Below, in pieces: positions 16,515 to 25,662 of a DNA stretch of 64,000 bases; position 1 is the first letter of the stretch, and every line of letters begins with the position of its first letter. This stretch comes from Microbacterium testaceum StLB037 (GTDB taxonomy: Bacteria > Actinomycetota > Actinomycetes > Actinomycetales > Microbacteriaceae), in assembly GCF_008763945.1 (NCBI RefSeq), contig NZ_VTQH01000001.1, forward strand, positions 1 through 64,000, read 5' to 3'. Under the pieces are notes generated by a model that did not search any database, was not told where the DNA came from, and was given only the letters and a program-made list of their open reading frames with translations. Both the position numbers and the translations under genes were made by a program.

Positions 16515-17479
16515 GCGCCGACGACGACCGGCGGGTCGTCCGCCGGGCCGCGCTGCGGGTCGGCACCCTCGTCGCGGGCGCCTCGGCGGTGGCGATCGCC
16601 GCGGGGGTAGGGATCCTCGTCGCCGTTCTGGTGATGCAGGCCCGCACCGAGGGCGGGGGGCGGCGCGGACCGGGCGGCGCCCCGATGGGCGATCGCTTCG
16701 TGGTCGACCTCGACGACGTGCTGCCCTGGGTCATCGGGCTGGGGCTCGCCGGCGTCATGGTGCTCGGACTCGTCGGCTGGGCCGCGGCCCGCTGGTCGGT
16801 GCGACCGCTCGATGAGGCCCTGCGCCGACAGCGCGCGTTCGTCTCGGATGCCAGCCACGAGCTGCGCACGCCGCTGACGGCCCTGACCAGTCGCATCCAG
16901 ATCGTGCAGCGACGCCTGCACCGCGGCGAACCCGCCGACGAGCCGCTGGACCAGCTGCGGCGCGACGCGCAGATCATGGACGACGTGCTGGCCGACATGC
17001 TGCTGACCGCCGAGGGCGAGGTGCACACGGGCACCGCGCGGGTCGACGACAGCGTGCGCGCGGCGACCGCGGCGCTGTCGTCCCTCGCCGCCGACGCGGG
17101 CGTGGGCCTGCGACCGACCCGGCTGACGGAGGTGACCGTGGCGGTGCCGGCGGTCACCGTCGTGCGCATGTGCACTGCCCTGCTCGACAACGCCATCGGG
17201 CACACGCCCGCGGGCTCCGAGGTCACGATCACCGCCGACGCCGACGAACGCGCGGTCGTCGTGCGAGTCGAGGATGGGGGAAGCGGCATCCGCGACGACG
17301 ATCTGCCCCGCATCTTCGAACGTTTCGCGCGCGGGGCGGAGTCGGGTCGGCGCCGGGGGTTCGGTCTCGGGCTGGCGCTCGTGCGCGAGGCTGCGACCCG
17401 CCACGGCGGCAGCATCGAGGTGGAGCGCACCTCTCCCGCGGGCACGGTGTTCGCCCTGCGCCTCCCCCGCGCCCGCTGA
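16511..17479 (+). CDS. Sensor histidine kinase
   Basis: 322 residues. Two transmembrane segments (about 17-42 and 71-93) bracket a short Arg/Gly-rich extracytoplasmic loop. There is no obvious HAMP domain. The H-box DASHELRTPL places the phosphorylated His at about 116. Downstream are the N-box (LLDNAIGHTP), G1 (VEDGGSGIRDDD) and G2 (GFGLGLALV). The very small external loop argues for sensing within the membrane or through a partner protein. GTG start overlaps the regulator gene by four bases. Third gene of the unit. Confidence 0.94.
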   Translation: MSADDDRRVVRRAALRVGTLVAGASAVAIAAGVGILVAVLVMQARTEGGGRRGPGGAPMGDRFVVDLDDVLPWVIGLGLAGVMVLGLVGWAAARWSVRPLDEALRRQRAFVSDASHELRTPLTALTSRIQIVQRRLHRGEPADEPLDQLRRDAQIMDDVLADMLLTAEGEVHTGTARVDDSVRAATAALSSLAADAGVGLRPTRLTEVTVAVPAVTVVRMCTALLDNAIGHTPAGSEVTITADADERAVVVRVEDGGSGIRDDDLPRIFERFARGAESGRRRGFGLGLALVREAATRHGGSIEVERTSPAGTVFALRLPRAR

Positions 17480-17489
17480 CGGAGCGGTC

Positions 17490-18275
17490 TCAGCCCATGA
17501 GCGCTCCGCGGAACGCCGAGACCTCGACCCGCCCGGCGAAGCGACGCGTACGGCCGTGTTCCCAGACGATCCCGGATGCCACGGGGGCCACCGGCATCCA
17601 GTCGAGGTCGTCGATCCCGGCGATGGCCGCCACGGTGGCCCAGGCGTCGGCGGTGGTGAGGTCGTCGGCGACGATCGTCGCGCTCACGGGACCCGCGAGG
17701 TGCACGCCCGTGCGCGGATCGACGAGGTGCGCGCCGCGCTCGGACGTGCCGGAGGTCGCCACGGCCCCGTCGACGACCTCGACCGTGGCCAGCAGCTCGC
17801 CCTCGTGGGTGGGGTGGGCGATGCCGATGCGCCACACGTGCTCGCTCGTCGGGGCGGTGCGCAGGCGCATGTCGCCGCCCACGTTGACGCCGACCGCCTC
17901 GATCGATCCGTCGGCGAGCAGCTCGTCGAAGGCCCGGGTCGCGGCATCCGTCGACCATCCTTTCACGTACCCGGTCGGGTCGAACCAACCGCGCCAGTTC
18001 GCGTCGAAGCGGCCACCGCTGCGCGCGCGCAGATCGCGGCATGCCGCTGCCACCTCGGTCACCCGCGGGTCGACCTCGCCGAGCTCGAGGCCCTCGTCGC
18101 GCACCCGCGAGATATCGGAGTCGTCGCGGAAGGTGGAGAATACGCGCTCGTCGTCGCGCAGGCGCTCCACGCAGGCGGTGATCGCTCGCTCGACGCGCTC
18201 AGTGCGCTCGCCGATGACCGTGATCGAGGCGACGGTCCCCATCACGGGTTCGACGACCGTGAACGCGGCGCTCAT
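17490..18275 (-). CDS. apbE: FAD:protein FMN transferase (ApbE)
   Basis: 261 residues. ApbE enzymes attach FMN from FAD covalently to a Thr or Ser in exported redox proteins. Family motifs are visible: VMGTVASI near the N-terminus, DERVFSTFRDDSDISR, RSGGRFDANWRGWFDPTGYVKGW, the NVGGDMRLR motif and the ATSGTSERGAHLVDPRTG segment. It overlaps the upstream FMN-binding-domain gene by four bases (ATGA), and that gene encodes the obvious substrate. No signal peptide is apparent, so it is either cytoplasmic or exported by an unrecognised route. The enzyme family is certain; the exact site of action is inferred. Confidence 0.93.
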   Translation of the reverse strand: MSAAFTVVEPVMGTVASITVIGERTERVERAITACVERLRDDERVFSTFRDDSDISRVRDEGLELGEVDPRVTEVAAACRDLRARSGGRFDANWRGWFDPTGYVKGWSTDAATRAFDELLADGSIEAVGVNVGGDMRLRTAPTSEHVWRIGIAHPTHEGELLATVEVVDGAVATSGTSERGAHLVDPRTGVHLAGPVSATIVADDLTTADAWATVAAIAGIDDLDWMPVAPVASGIVWEHGRTRRFAGRVEVSAFRGALMG

Positions 18276-18811
18276 GCGCGGGCCTGGTCGAGGGCGGACT
18301 GCAGCGAGGTGCGGTACCCGGTGCTGGTGTAGGTGGCACCCGAGACCATGTCGACCTGGGCGCTCTGCGCCTGCAGGGTCTCCTTCACCAGCACGGGCAG
18401 CGCGCGGGAGTTGATCTGCTGGTCGCGGCCGTTCTCGGAGGGGTACTGCGGCACCTGCACATCGGTGATCGCGCCGCCCGACACGGTGATCTGCACCTGC
18501 ACGGGACCGAAGCGGGTGTTCGCCGCCTGGCCGGTGTAGGTGCCGTCGGTGAGGCCGCTCGACGAGGTCTGCGTGCTCGTCGACCCGCTCGCGGTCGACC
18601 CGGAGGACGCGGACGCGGAGGCGGATGCCGAGGGGCTCGCGGATGCCGAGGGGGCCGGCGTGGTCGTCGTGGTCTTCGGAGCGGTCGCGACGCCCGACGA
18701 GGGTGTGTCGGCGAGCGCGCTCGTCGACTCGGGGACCGTCGAGGTGCGGTAGCTGAACAGCAGCACGAGGCCGGTGACGGTCGCCATGAGGGCGTAGACG
18801 ATCTTCTTCAT
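18272..18811 (-). CDS. Surface FMN-binding domain protein (ApbE substrate)
   Basis: 179 residues. It begins MKKIVYALMATVTGLVLL, an uncleaved signal or membrane anchor. A long Ala/Ser/Thr/Pro linker (about 40-88) follows, typical of proteins spanning the cell wall. The FMN-binding domain (about 90-178) carries DMVSGAT (154-160), which matches the DxxSGAT flavinylation consensus, so Thr160 is the expected covalent FMN site. It would carry electrons on the outer face from the flavoreductase encoded just upstream (gap of 10 bases). GGAGAATCCG precedes the ATG. Confidence 0.92.
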   Translation of the reverse strand: MKKIVYALMATVTGLVLLFSYRTSTVPESTSALADTPSSGVATAPKTTTTTPAPSASASPSASASASASSGSTASGSTSTQTSSSGLTDGTYTGQAANTRFGPVQVQITVSGGAITDVQVPQYPSENGRDQQINSRALPVLVKETLQAQSAQVDMVSGATYTSTGYRTSLQSALDQARA

Positions 18812-18821
18812 CGGATTCTCC

Positions 18822-20252
18822 TCAGACGGTGAAGGCTTCGAGGTGGACGCGCTCCGCGGGGACGCCCGCACGGCGAAGGTCGGCGCGCACGGCATCCATC
18901 CACGGCTGGGGTCCGCACAGGAACACGTCGGTTTCGGCGGGCCGCGGCGAGACGTAGCGGATGAGGTCGGCACCCGCCCACTGCGCATGCGAGGTCGGCA
19001 ACCACGACGAGGTGGTCAGGGCCCGACGACCGGGCAGCGGCGCGTGGCGCAGACCTCGCTCCCGCACGAGACGATCGATCGCGTCGGAGCGCAGGGCATC
19101 GGCGGCGGTGTGGTCGCGCACGATGAGGGTCGCCTCGCCCGGAGCCCAGTCCGCCTCCTCGAGCATCGCCACCAGGGGCGCGACGCCCGCCCCCGCACCG
19201 ATCATGAGCAGGTGTCCGCCCCGGCGCTCGTCGGCGGTCATCGTGCCGTACGGTCCCTCGATCAGCACGCGCGTTCCGGGGCGCAGCGCCGCGAGCCGTT
19301 GCGTGCCGTCGCCGACGAAGCGGGCCGAGATGACGAGCTCACCGCCGGCCGGATCGGTGGCGAGAGAGAAGGGGTGTCCGCGCGTCCAGCCCGCCCCGTC
19401 GAGGAAGCGCCAGACGAAGAACTGTCCGCCGCGCGCCTTCAGCGCGTCGATGCGGCGACCGGTCATGCGCACCGAGACGCCGCTCTGCCCGTCGCGTTCG
19501 ACGGCGCTGACGCGGATGCCGTGGCGCAACGACCTCGCCAGCGGAAGCCCGAGGCGGAAGACGAGGACCGTCGCCACAGTCACGCCCCACATCGCCCACC
19601 AGTACGAGGTCGCGGCGGGTGAGACGGTGAAGTCGGCGCCCGTCCACAGCATGTGCGGAATGGCGAGGCCGACGCCGAGGTAGCCGTAGAGGTGCAGAAG
19701 GTGCCATGACTCGTACCGCAGACGCTTGCGGGCCTTGCGCACCGAGGTCATCACGACCATCAAGAGCAGGCCGGTGCCCGCCGTCGCCAGCAGCATGCCC
19801 GGGTAGTCCCACACGAACTGCCACGCCTGCTCGAGGGGGTTGATGCCCGCCTGCGCCGCATAACCGAGGATCTGCAGCCCGATGTGCGCCGTGATTAACG
19901 CGAACGACCAGAAGCCGACGACGCGGTGCATGCGGGTGATGCCGTCGCGACCGAACCCTCGCTCGAACAGCGGCACTCGGGCCATGAGCAGCACCTGGGA
20001 GAAGAGCAGGTTCGCGGATGCCAGGCCCGCGGCGCGACCGAGGGAGTTGAGCGAGTCGGCTCCCCCGGCCAGCAGCGACTGCACCTCGCCACCCGCGACC
20101 CACACGGCCACGACGACGAGACTCGTCGCCCAGATGACGACGATCGCGGCGAGGTTCCACAGCGGCCGGGTGTTCGGGCTGCTCCGCGGGACGCGGCGAG
20201 CGCCGCGGAGGGCGGCGGCGGGCGGAGCGGCGAGGGCGGGTGCGGCGGTCAT
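18822..20252 (-). CDS. Membrane ferric-reductase-like flavocytochrome (FNR type)
   Basis: 476 residues. The N-terminal half has about six transmembrane segments of the ferric-reductase domain, with His pairs expected to bind haem (MHRVVGFWSFALITAHIG and WHLLHLYGYLGVG). The C-terminal half is a ferredoxin-NADP reductase module: FAD-binding GHPFSLATDP, then the nucleotide-binding MIGAGAGVAPLVAML, and a terminal CGPQPWMDAV. It should move electrons from NAD(P)H through FAD and haem to the outer face, where the flavinylated partner receives them. First gene of a three-gene operon with the FMN protein and ApbE, an arrangement known from flavin-based extracytosolic electron transfer. The terminal acceptor is unknown. 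Confidence 0.9.
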   Translation of the reverse strand: MTAAPALAAPPAAALRGARRVPRSSPNTRPLWNLAAIVVIWATSLVVVAVWVAGGEVQSLLAGGADSLNSLGRAAGLASANLLFSQVLLMARVPLFERGFGRDGITRMHRVVGFWSFALITAHIGLQILGYAAQAGINPLEQAWQFVWDYPGMLLATAGTGLLLMVVMTSVRKARKRLRYESWHLLHLYGYLGVGLAIPHMLWTGADFTVSPAATSYWWAMWGVTVATVLVFRLGLPLARSLRHGIRVSAVERDGQSGVSVRMTGRRIDALKARGGQFFVWRFLDGAGWTRGHPFSLATDPAGGELVISARFVGDGTQRLAALRPGTRVLIEGPYGTMTADERRGGHLLMIGAGAGVAPLVAMLEEADWAPGEATLIVRDHTAADALRSDAIDRLVRERGLRHAPLPGRRALTTSSWLPTSHAQWAGADLIRYVSPRPAETDVFLCGPQPWMDAVRADLRRAGVPAERVHLEAFTV

Positions 20253-20333
20253 GCGCTCAGCGTGCCCGCGCGCTCCCCAGACGGCTCCAAGAAAGCCGGG
20301 TCGAGGGGCAATACACAGAAGACGCCTAACTCA

Positions 20334-21161
20334 TCAGTCGTCGAGCCCCACCAGCACCTCGCTGCGCTCCCACAGCTGCCGGGCGATCACCGGGTCGTCG
20401 GCGATGCGGTTGGTTTTGGCCGGCTTGTTGTTGGAGTAGAAGCCACCGGGCGTCCAGTCGACCCCGGGCTTGCCGAGCGCGAGCCAGGTCAGGCGCGCCC
20501 CGCCGACCGAGGTCGAGGTCATCAGGCGCTGGGCGAGAGCTCCGCCGTAGAGGAACTTCCACGGGCCGTCGCTCGTGGACCCGAAGTTCGAGGCGATCAC
20601 GCCCGGGTGGAAGGCCACCGCCGACACACCCTGGTCGCCGAACCGACGGTTCAGCTCCTTCGTGAACAGCACGTTCGCCAACTTCGCGTTGCCGTAGGCC
20701 GCCGTGGAGGAGTATCGGTGCTCCCCCTGCAGATCGTCGATGTCGAATCGCGGGAACAGCTTCGCCGCCGCGCTCGAGGTCTGGATCACCGAGGCGTGGG
20801 ACTCGACGAGACGTTCGCGCAGCAGGTTGGTGAGCAGGAACGGCGCGAGGTGGTTGACCTGGAATGTCGTCTCGTACCCGTCCTTGGTCAGGGTGCGCTC
20901 TCCGAACACGCCGCCGGCGTTGTTCGCCAGCACGTCGATACGGGGGTACTTCTCGAGCAGGGATGCCGCGAGCTCGCGCACCTGCGCCAGGTCGCTGAAG
21001 TCGGCGACGAACGAGTCCACCCCGAGCCCGCGCGCGACACGAGCCGTCTTGTCGGGGTTGCGCCCCACGACCACGACCTCCTCGCCCACCTGGGTGAGCT
21101 GCTTCGCGGACGCGGCGCCGATGCCGTCGCTGGCTCCGGTGATGACGATGGTGCGGGTCAT
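20334..21161 (-). CDS. Short-chain dehydrogenase/reductase
   Basis: 275 residues. Rossmann motif TGASDGIG at the N-terminus, NNAGG, and the catalytic YGNAK (YxxxK) with an upstream Ser. Resembles the retinol/WW-oxidoreductase-like SDRs, so NADP is the likely cofactor and the substrate cannot be predicted. The ATG at 21161 is preceded by AGGAGG at optimal spacing and begins directly with MTRTIVITGAS. An in-frame extension to 21212 is unsupported. It stands alone, 81 bases before the ferric-reductase operon on the same strand. Confidence 0.9.
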   Translation of the reverse strand: MTRTIVITGASDGIGAASAKQLTQVGEEVVVVGRNPDKTARVARGLGVDSFVADFSDLAQVRELAASLLEKYPRIDVLANNAGGVFGERTLTKDGYETTFQVNHLAPFLLTNLLRERLVESHASVIQTSSAAAKLFPRFDIDDLQGEHRYSSTAAYGNAKLANVLFTKELNRRFGDQGVSAVAFHPGVIASNFGSTSDGPWKFLYGGALAQRLMTSTSVGGARLTWLALGKPGVDWTPGGFYSNNKPAKTNRIADDPVIARQLWERSEVLVGLDD

Positions 21162-21359
21162 GCGTACCTCCTGGGTCGAGCTGGGCGCTGAGCGCCACGC
21201 TAATGCGGGCACCGATGCGAAGGGCGGGGCTTGCCCGTGGCATCCGGGATCGAGAAGAACTCACAGCCCGCTCCCAGCCCCGAGGGACCAAAACCAGCGG
21301 GTCGCGCGTTCTCACCCATGACGCCCGATAACGGGCGACAGGACGAAGGGATACGCACC

Positions 21360-21818
21360 GTGAGCACGGAGTACCGGAAGACGTCGGAGGCGCTCAGCCG
21401 TCTCACCGACCGCCAGTTCGCCGTCACGCAGGACGACGCCACCGAACCGCCGTTCCGCAACGAGTACTGGGACAACCACGAGGACGGCATCTACGTCGAT
21501 GTCGTATCGGGACAGCCGCTGTTCTCGTCGACCGACAAGTTCGAGAGCGGATCGGGCTGGCCCAGCTTCACCCAGCCCATCGACGACGCCGCCGTCGTGA
21601 ACAAGACCGACCGCTCTCTCTGGATGACGCGCACCGAGGTGCGTTCGTCTGGAGCCGACAGCCACCTCGGACACCTCTTCGACGACGGCCCCCGCGACCG
21701 CGGCGGACTGAGATACTGCATGAACTCGGCCGCGATGCGGTTCGTGCCCGTCGCCGAGCTCGAGGAGCAGGGCTACGGCGCCTACCTCCCGCTCTTCCCC
21801 CAGAGCCGGGCCTCATGA
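21360..21818 (+). CDS. msrB: Peptide-methionine (R)-S-oxide reductase
   Basis: 152 residues from a GTG ([13 protein letters not shown]). Repairs the R epimer of methionine sulfoxide in proteins. [10 protein letters not shown], the [12 protein letters not shown] motif and the active-site [11 protein letters not shown] with catalytic Cys are present. The CxxC pairs that bind structural zinc in many MsrB proteins are absent, so this is the zinc-free subtype. GAAGGG lies about nine bases before the GTG. An in-frame ATG at 21318 is possible but lies before the conserved region. Followed by msrA, so both epimers are handled by one operon. Confidence 0.94.
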   Translation: MSTEYRKTSEALSRLTDRQFAVTQDDATEPPFRNEYWDNHEDGIYVDVVSGQPLFSSTDKFESGSGWPSFTQPIDDAAVVNKTDRSLWMTRTEVRSSGADSHLGHLFDDGPRDRGGLRYCMNSAAMRFVPVAELEEQGYGAYLPLFPQSRAS

Positions 21819-21856
21819 ACCTCTTCCCGTTCCGCAACCGCAGAAGGAGCAACACC

Positions 21857-22411
21857 ATGACCAGCGGACCCACCGACACCGGCGAGATCACCCGCCGCCC
21901 CGGCACCGAGACCGCCGTCCTCGCGGGCGGATGCTTCTGGGGCGTCGAAGACCTCATCCGCCGTCAGCCCGGCGTGCTCGACACGCGCGTCGGCTACACC
22001 GGCGGTCAGAACGATTACGCGACCTACCGCAACCACCCCGGTCACGCGGAGGCCGTCGAGATCGTCTTCGACCCCACGCAGACCTCGTACCGCGACATCC
22101 TGGCGTTCTTCTTCCAGATCCACGACCCGTCGACCCTGAACCGTCAGGGCAACGACATCGGCACGAGCTACCGCTCGGCGATCTTCCCCCTCTCGCCCGA
22201 GCAGGAGAAGGTCGCGCGCGACACGATCGCCGACGTCGACGCGTCGGGCATCTGGCCCGCGAAGGTCGTCACGACCATCGAGCCCGAGGCACCGTTCTGG
22301 GAGGCCGAGCCCGAGCACCAGGACTACCTGATCCGCATCCCCAACGGGTACACGTGCCATTTCGTGCGTCCCGGCTGGGTACTGCCCAAGCGCGAGGAAG
22401 CCTCCGCGTAA
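21857..22411 (+). CDS. msrA: Peptide-methionine (S)-S-oxide reductase
   Basis: 184 residues. Catalytic motif GGCFWGVED with the nucleophilic Cys, VGYTGG, the [11 protein letters not shown] segment and SYRSAIFP all fit MsrA. Repairs the S epimer of methionine sulfoxide. The start at 21857 is favoured by AGAAGGAG seven bases upstream. An ATG at 21815 overlapping the msrB stop is an alternative that would add 14 Arg/Asn-rich residues. The bidirectional terminator at 22423-22450 follows. Confidence 0.95.
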   Translation: MTSGPTDTGEITRRPGTETAVLAGGCFWGVEDLIRRQPGVLDTRVGYTGGQNDYATYRNHPGHAEAVEIVFDPTQTSYRDILAFFFQIHDPSTLNRQGNDIGTSYRSAIFPLSPEQEKVARDTIADVDASGIWPAKVVTTIEPEAPFWEAEPEHQDYLIRIPNGYTCHFVRPGWVLPKREEASA

Positions 22412-22422
22412 GTCCCTTTTCG

Positions 22423-22450
22423 GGGCCCGGATGCCATGGCATCCGGGCCC
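22423..22450. terminator. Bidirectional terminator between msrA and the arsC-like gene
   Basis: Perfect 28-base palindrome centred on CCATGG, lying between convergent genes. It contains the GGATGCC/GGCATCC heptamer back to back. Confidence 0.85.
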
Positions 22451-22454
22451 TCTC

Positions 22455-22853
22455 CTATGTCAGGAGATCGTCGAGCAGGCGTTGCACCCGCCGCTTGATG
22501 TCGTCGCGAATCCGGCGCACCTCGTCGAGGCCTTTACCCGCAGGGTCGGTGAGCTCCCAGTCCTCGTAGCGCTTGCCGGGGAAGATCGGGCAGGCATCGC
22601 CGCAGCCCATCGTGATGACCGCGTCGGAGGCGCGCACGTCGTCGGTGAGCAGGAGCTGCGGCACCTCGGCGCTGATGTCGATGCCCTCCTCGGCCATCGC
22701 GGCCACCGCCATAGGGTTGAGGGCGGCACCGGGGGCGCTGCCTCCGGACAGCACCGTGACCCGGTCGCCGCCCAGGGCACGGGCGTAACCGGCGGCCATC
22801 TGCGAGCGGCCGGCGTTGTGCACGCAGACGAAGAGGATCGTGGCGGAGGTCAT
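22455..22853 (-). CDS. Arsenate reductase / low-molecular-weight protein tyrosine phosphatase
   Basis: 132 residues. The phosphatase loop CVHNAGRSQ (CX5R) sits at the N-terminus, followed by an LMW-PTP fold with MGCGDACPIFPGKRYEDWEL, typical of thioredoxin- or mycothiol-linked arsenate reductases (ArsC/Acr2-like group). It could equally act on phosphotyrosine; no ars operon partner is nearby. A CAGAAT -10 at 22860-22865 lies six bases before the ATG, which supports the 22853 start over the frame extending to 22919. Confidence 0.85.
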   Translation of the reverse strand: MTSATILFVCVHNAGRSQMAAGYARALGGDRVTVLSGGSAPGAALNPMAVAAMAEEGIDISAEVPQLLLTDDVRASDAVITMGCGDACPIFPGKRYEDWELTDPAGKGLDEVRRIRDDIKRRVQRLLDDLLT

Positions 22854-22947
22854 CCGTTCATTCTGACGCGCGTCGGTGAACGAACGGTGTCGTCGGTCGA
22901 CCGGTGTTGCGGTGCGCAAGCCCCGCGAGCCTGAGCTCGACGCTCCT

Positions 22948-22953
22948 TAGGCT
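22948..22953 (+). promoter_or_regulatory. -10 element, leaderless start of the FAD oxidoreductase gene
   Basis: TAGGCT followed by six bases and the ATG at 22960. Confidence 0.6.
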
Positions 22954-22959
22954 CGCGGC

Positions 22960-24192
22960 ATGAGCGAGTACGACGTCGTCGTGGTGGGAGCAGGACTTGC
23001 GGGCCTGCGCGCCGCGACGCGCCTGGCCGAGGCCGGGCGCGACGTCGTGGTGCTCGAGGCGAACGACGCGGTCGGCGGGCGCGAGCGCACCGACATCGTC
23101 GACGGCTTCCGCCTCGACCTCGGCTTCCACGTGCTCAACCCGGCGTATCCGGCCGTGCGGCGCTGGGTCGACGTCGACGCCCTCGTCCTGCGGCGCTTCC
23201 CCGTCGCGGTCGGCGTGCGGCTCGACGACCGGGTGGCGCGGCTGGCGCATCCACTGCGGCATCCGGGATCGATCGCTGCGACCCTGGCGAGCGGCCTCGT
23301 GCGTCCCGCCGACGTCGCCGCGCTCGCGCGCTGGGTGGGCCCCACCCTGGTATCGGCGCGCGCCGCGAAGAGAGGCGGGGTCGCGCTCGACGAGGGCTGG
23401 GACCGCGCCGGCCTCCGCGGCCCCCTCCGCGAAGCGGTGCTCGAGCCGTTCCTCGCCGGGGTCATCGCCGACGACCGGCAACAGACCAGCGACGCCTTCG
23501 TGCGCCTGCTCATTCGCAGCTTCGCGCTCGGGCGTCCGGGCGTCCCCGCGGCGGGGATCGGCGCCCTCCCCGCGCAGCTCGCCGACACCGCGCGGCGGGC
23601 GGGTGCCGGCATCCGCCTCTCGCACCGCGTCGTGTCGACCCGGAGACGGGCGCACGGCTGGCACCTCGGGGTGGAGGGTCGGGATGCCGTGACCGCCCGC
23701 ACCCTCGTGCTCGCGAGCGGCCTGGATCACGCCCTCGACGCCCCTCATCCGCGGACGCGGGGCCTGCAGACGTGGTGGTTCGCCGCCGATTCGGCACCCT
23801 CGAGCGACGCCGCGCTGCGTGTCGACGGACGCCGCCGCGGGCCGGTCGTCAACACCGCGGTGATGACGAACACCGCGCCGACCTACGCCCCGCGCGGGCG
23901 CCACCTCATCCAGGCCACGTGCCTGATGCCCTCGGACGCGTCGGAGGACGGCATCCGTCGACAACTCGCCGAGATCTGGGAGGCCGACACCCGGCCGTGG
24001 CGCCTGCTGCGCCGCGACGACATCGCCCACGCCCTGCCGGCCCAGGATCCCCCGCTCCGGCTGCGTCGACCCGTGCGTCTCGACGACGGTCGGTACGTGG
24101 CCGGGGACCACCGCGATTCCGCGTCGATCCAGGGCGCGCTGGTGTCGGGCCAACGCGCGGCGGAGGCGGTACTGGCCGACCTCGCGCGGTGA
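22960..24192 (+). CDS. FAD-dependent oxidoreductase, amine oxidase/phytoene desaturase-like
   Basis: 410 residues. An N-terminal dinucleotide-binding motif GAGLAGLRAATRLAEAG is followed by VLEANDAVGGRERTD, the GxGGR flavin signature of the amine-oxidase/carotenoid-desaturase group. A C-terminal VAGDHRDSASIQGALVSG segment binds the flavin ribityl/pyrophosphate. Soluble, with no signal peptide. The substrate is unknown; related single-gene actinobacterial proteins remain uncharacterised. Leaderless start (TAGGCT six bases upstream). Convergent with the GNAT gene. Confidence 0.88.
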   Translation: MSEYDVVVVGAGLAGLRAATRLAEAGRDVVVLEANDAVGGRERTDIVDGFRLDLGFHVLNPAYPAVRRWVDVDALVLRRFPVAVGVRLDDRVARLAHPLRHPGSIAATLASGLVRPADVAALARWVGPTLVSARAAKRGGVALDEGWDRAGLRGPLREAVLEPFLAGVIADDRQQTSDAFVRLLIRSFALGRPGVPAAGIGALPAQLADTARRAGAGIRLSHRVVSTRRRAHGWHLGVEGRDAVTARTLVLASGLDHALDAPHPRTRGLQTWWFAADSAPSSDAALRVDGRRRGPVVNTAVMTNTAPTYAPRGRHLIQATCLMPSDASEDGIRRQLAEIWEADTRPWRLLRRDDIAHALPAQDPPLRLRRPVRLDDGRYVAGDHRDSASIQGALVSGQRAAEAVLADLAR

Positions 24193-24210
24193 TCGGGCTG
24201 AGGCCCCGCG

Positions 24211-24711
24211 CTACCCCCGCGCGGCGAGCGCCTCGAGCGCGTCGCCCGTGACCCGGCGGGTCGTCCACTCGTCCATGGCCTCGGCGCCGAGCGCGCGGTA
24301 GAAGCCGATCGCGGGCTCGTTCCAGTCGAGCACCGTCCACTCCAGGCGCGAGTAGCCGCGCTCGAGGCATTCCGCGGCGAGCGCGGACAGCAGGGCCACG
24401 CCGTAGCCGTTCGCGCGGTATTGCTCGTGCACGTACAGGTCCTCGAGCCAGATGCCGTGACGCCCGGTCCACGTCGAGTAGGTGAGGAACCAGATCGCGA
24501 TCGCGCGGATTTCCCCGTCGGGCCCCGCCACGACGAAGGCGAAGGCGCGGGGGTCGTCGCCGAACAGCGTCTCGGTGAGCATCGCGGTGGTGTTGTCCAC
24601 GGCATCCGGTTCGCGCTCGTAGTCGGCGAGCGCCTGGATGCACGCGAGGATCCCCTCTTCGTCGCCGGGGCGGGCGGGGCGCAGGACGGCGCCGTCTCTC
24701 AGGTCGGTCAT
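24211..24711 (-). CDS. GNAT family N-acetyltransferase
   Basis: 166 residues. The fold runs from LRPARPGDEEGI through EDLYVHEQYRANGYGVALLS (acetyl-CoA pyrophosphate loop, RxxGxG-like) to WNEPAIGFYRALGA (motif B), closest in pattern to diamine/spermidine-type acetyltransferases. Transfers acetyl from acetyl-CoA to an amine; the substrate is not readable. Its ATG overlaps the dipeptidase stop by four bases. Last gene of the trhO-dipeptidase-GNAT operon. Confidence 0.92.
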   Translation of the reverse strand: MTDLRDGAVLRPARPGDEEGILACIQALADYEREPDAVDNTTAMLTETLFGDDPRAFAFVVAGPDGEIRAIAIWFLTYSTWTGRHGIWLEDLYVHEQYRANGYGVALLSALAAECLERGYSRLEWTVLDWNEPAIGFYRALGAEAMDEWTTRRVTGDALEALAARG

Positions 24712-25661
24712 GACAGGGGCTCCCAGCTCTCGGCCGCGACGCGGCGGAAGTTCCCGCCGAGCACGGCGGCGACGTCGGTGTCGTTCCATCCTCGCGCGGT
24801 CAGCGCCGAGCCGACGAGGACGAAGGTCTCGGGCGGCATCCACTCCATCGGTCCCCACCGGGTGTAGCTCGCGTCGTACAGCTCCGGCATCCGCACGATC
24901 TCGTCGCGGAAGGTCTGCCAATCGAACGAGAAGTCGGTGCTGACCCCGACGTGACGGATGCCGACGACCTCGACGGCGTGCTCGATGTGGCGCACCATCG
25001 CCTCGAGCGTGGGGGTGTTCGGCCCGAGGAAGATGCCCACGCCGGTGATGCCGACGACTCCCCCGGTCTCGGCCGCCGCGCGCGCCTGGTCGTCGGTGAT
25101 GTTGCGGGGGTGCTCCCACACGGCGCGCATGTTCGAGTGGCTGAAGACCACGGGCCGCGTCGAGACGGCGCACATGTCGAAGGTGGTGCGGGCGCCCACG
25201 TGCGAGCCGTCGGGCACCATCCCGTGGGCGTTCATCTCGGTGACCAGGTCGCGGCCCCACGCGGTGAGGCCGTCGTCGACCGCGTCGAGGCACCCGCCGC
25301 CGGCACGGTTGGCGTGGTTGTACGTCGGGCCGAGGGTGCGTACGCCCTGCGCGACGAGGGGGGCCACGGCATCCAGGTCTCCGCCGAGGGGGCCGCTGTC
25401 TTCGAGGTCGAAGGCGACCGCGGTGTCGCCCCGCGCGGCGATGCGGTCGATGTCGGCGACGGTCGCGGACAACTCCAGCCCGTCGATGGCGTCGACCTGG
25501 GCACGGAAGGAGCGGAGGAGGGATGCCGTGAGCTCGGGCGCGTGCGGGGCGAAGCCGACGTTGACCGAAACGTACCCGCCGCCGGCTCCGCGGTAGCGCC
25601 GCAGGTCGCCGAGGTCGGCGGTCTCGACGAGCTCGACGCACGCGTGCTGGTCCCAGAGCAC
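24708..25661 (-). CDS. Membrane dipeptidase-type peptidase (family M19)
   Basis: 317 residues from a GTG. The family is a zinc TIM-barrel amidohydrolase that cleaves dipeptides, often with D-residues. Expected metal ligands appear in WDQHACVEL (usually DGHNDL), the bridging acidic residue in DLEDSGPL, VFSHSNMRAVWEHPRNI and RHVGVSTDFSF. No signal peptide is seen, so it acts in the cytoplasm. The start at 25661 is one base after the trhO stop and has GGAG six bases upstream. A longer frame to 25802 lies inside trhO and encodes non-family sequence. Confidence 0.88.
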   Translation of the reverse strand: MLWDQHACVELVETADLGDLRRYRGAGGGYVSVNVGFAPHAPELTASLLRSFRAQVDAIDGLELSATVADIDRIAARGDTAVAFDLEDSGPLGGDLDAVAPLVAQGVRTLGPTYNHANRAGGGCLDAVDDGLTAWGRDLVTEMNAHGMVPDGSHVGARTTFDMCAVSTRPVVFSHSNMRAVWEHPRNITDDQARAAAETGGVVGITGVGIFLGPNTPTLEAMVRHIEHAVEVVGIRHVGVSTDFSFDWQTFRDEIVRMPELYDASYTRWGPMEWMPPETFVLVGSALTARGWNDTDVAAVLGGNFRRVAAESWEPLS

Positions 25662-25662
25662 G

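Noticed and set aside
18600..18700. Tandem Ala/Ser repeat as a satellite or CRISPR-like repeat
   Set aside because: The repetition encodes the low-complexity wall-spanning linker of the FMN protein; no regular spacing.
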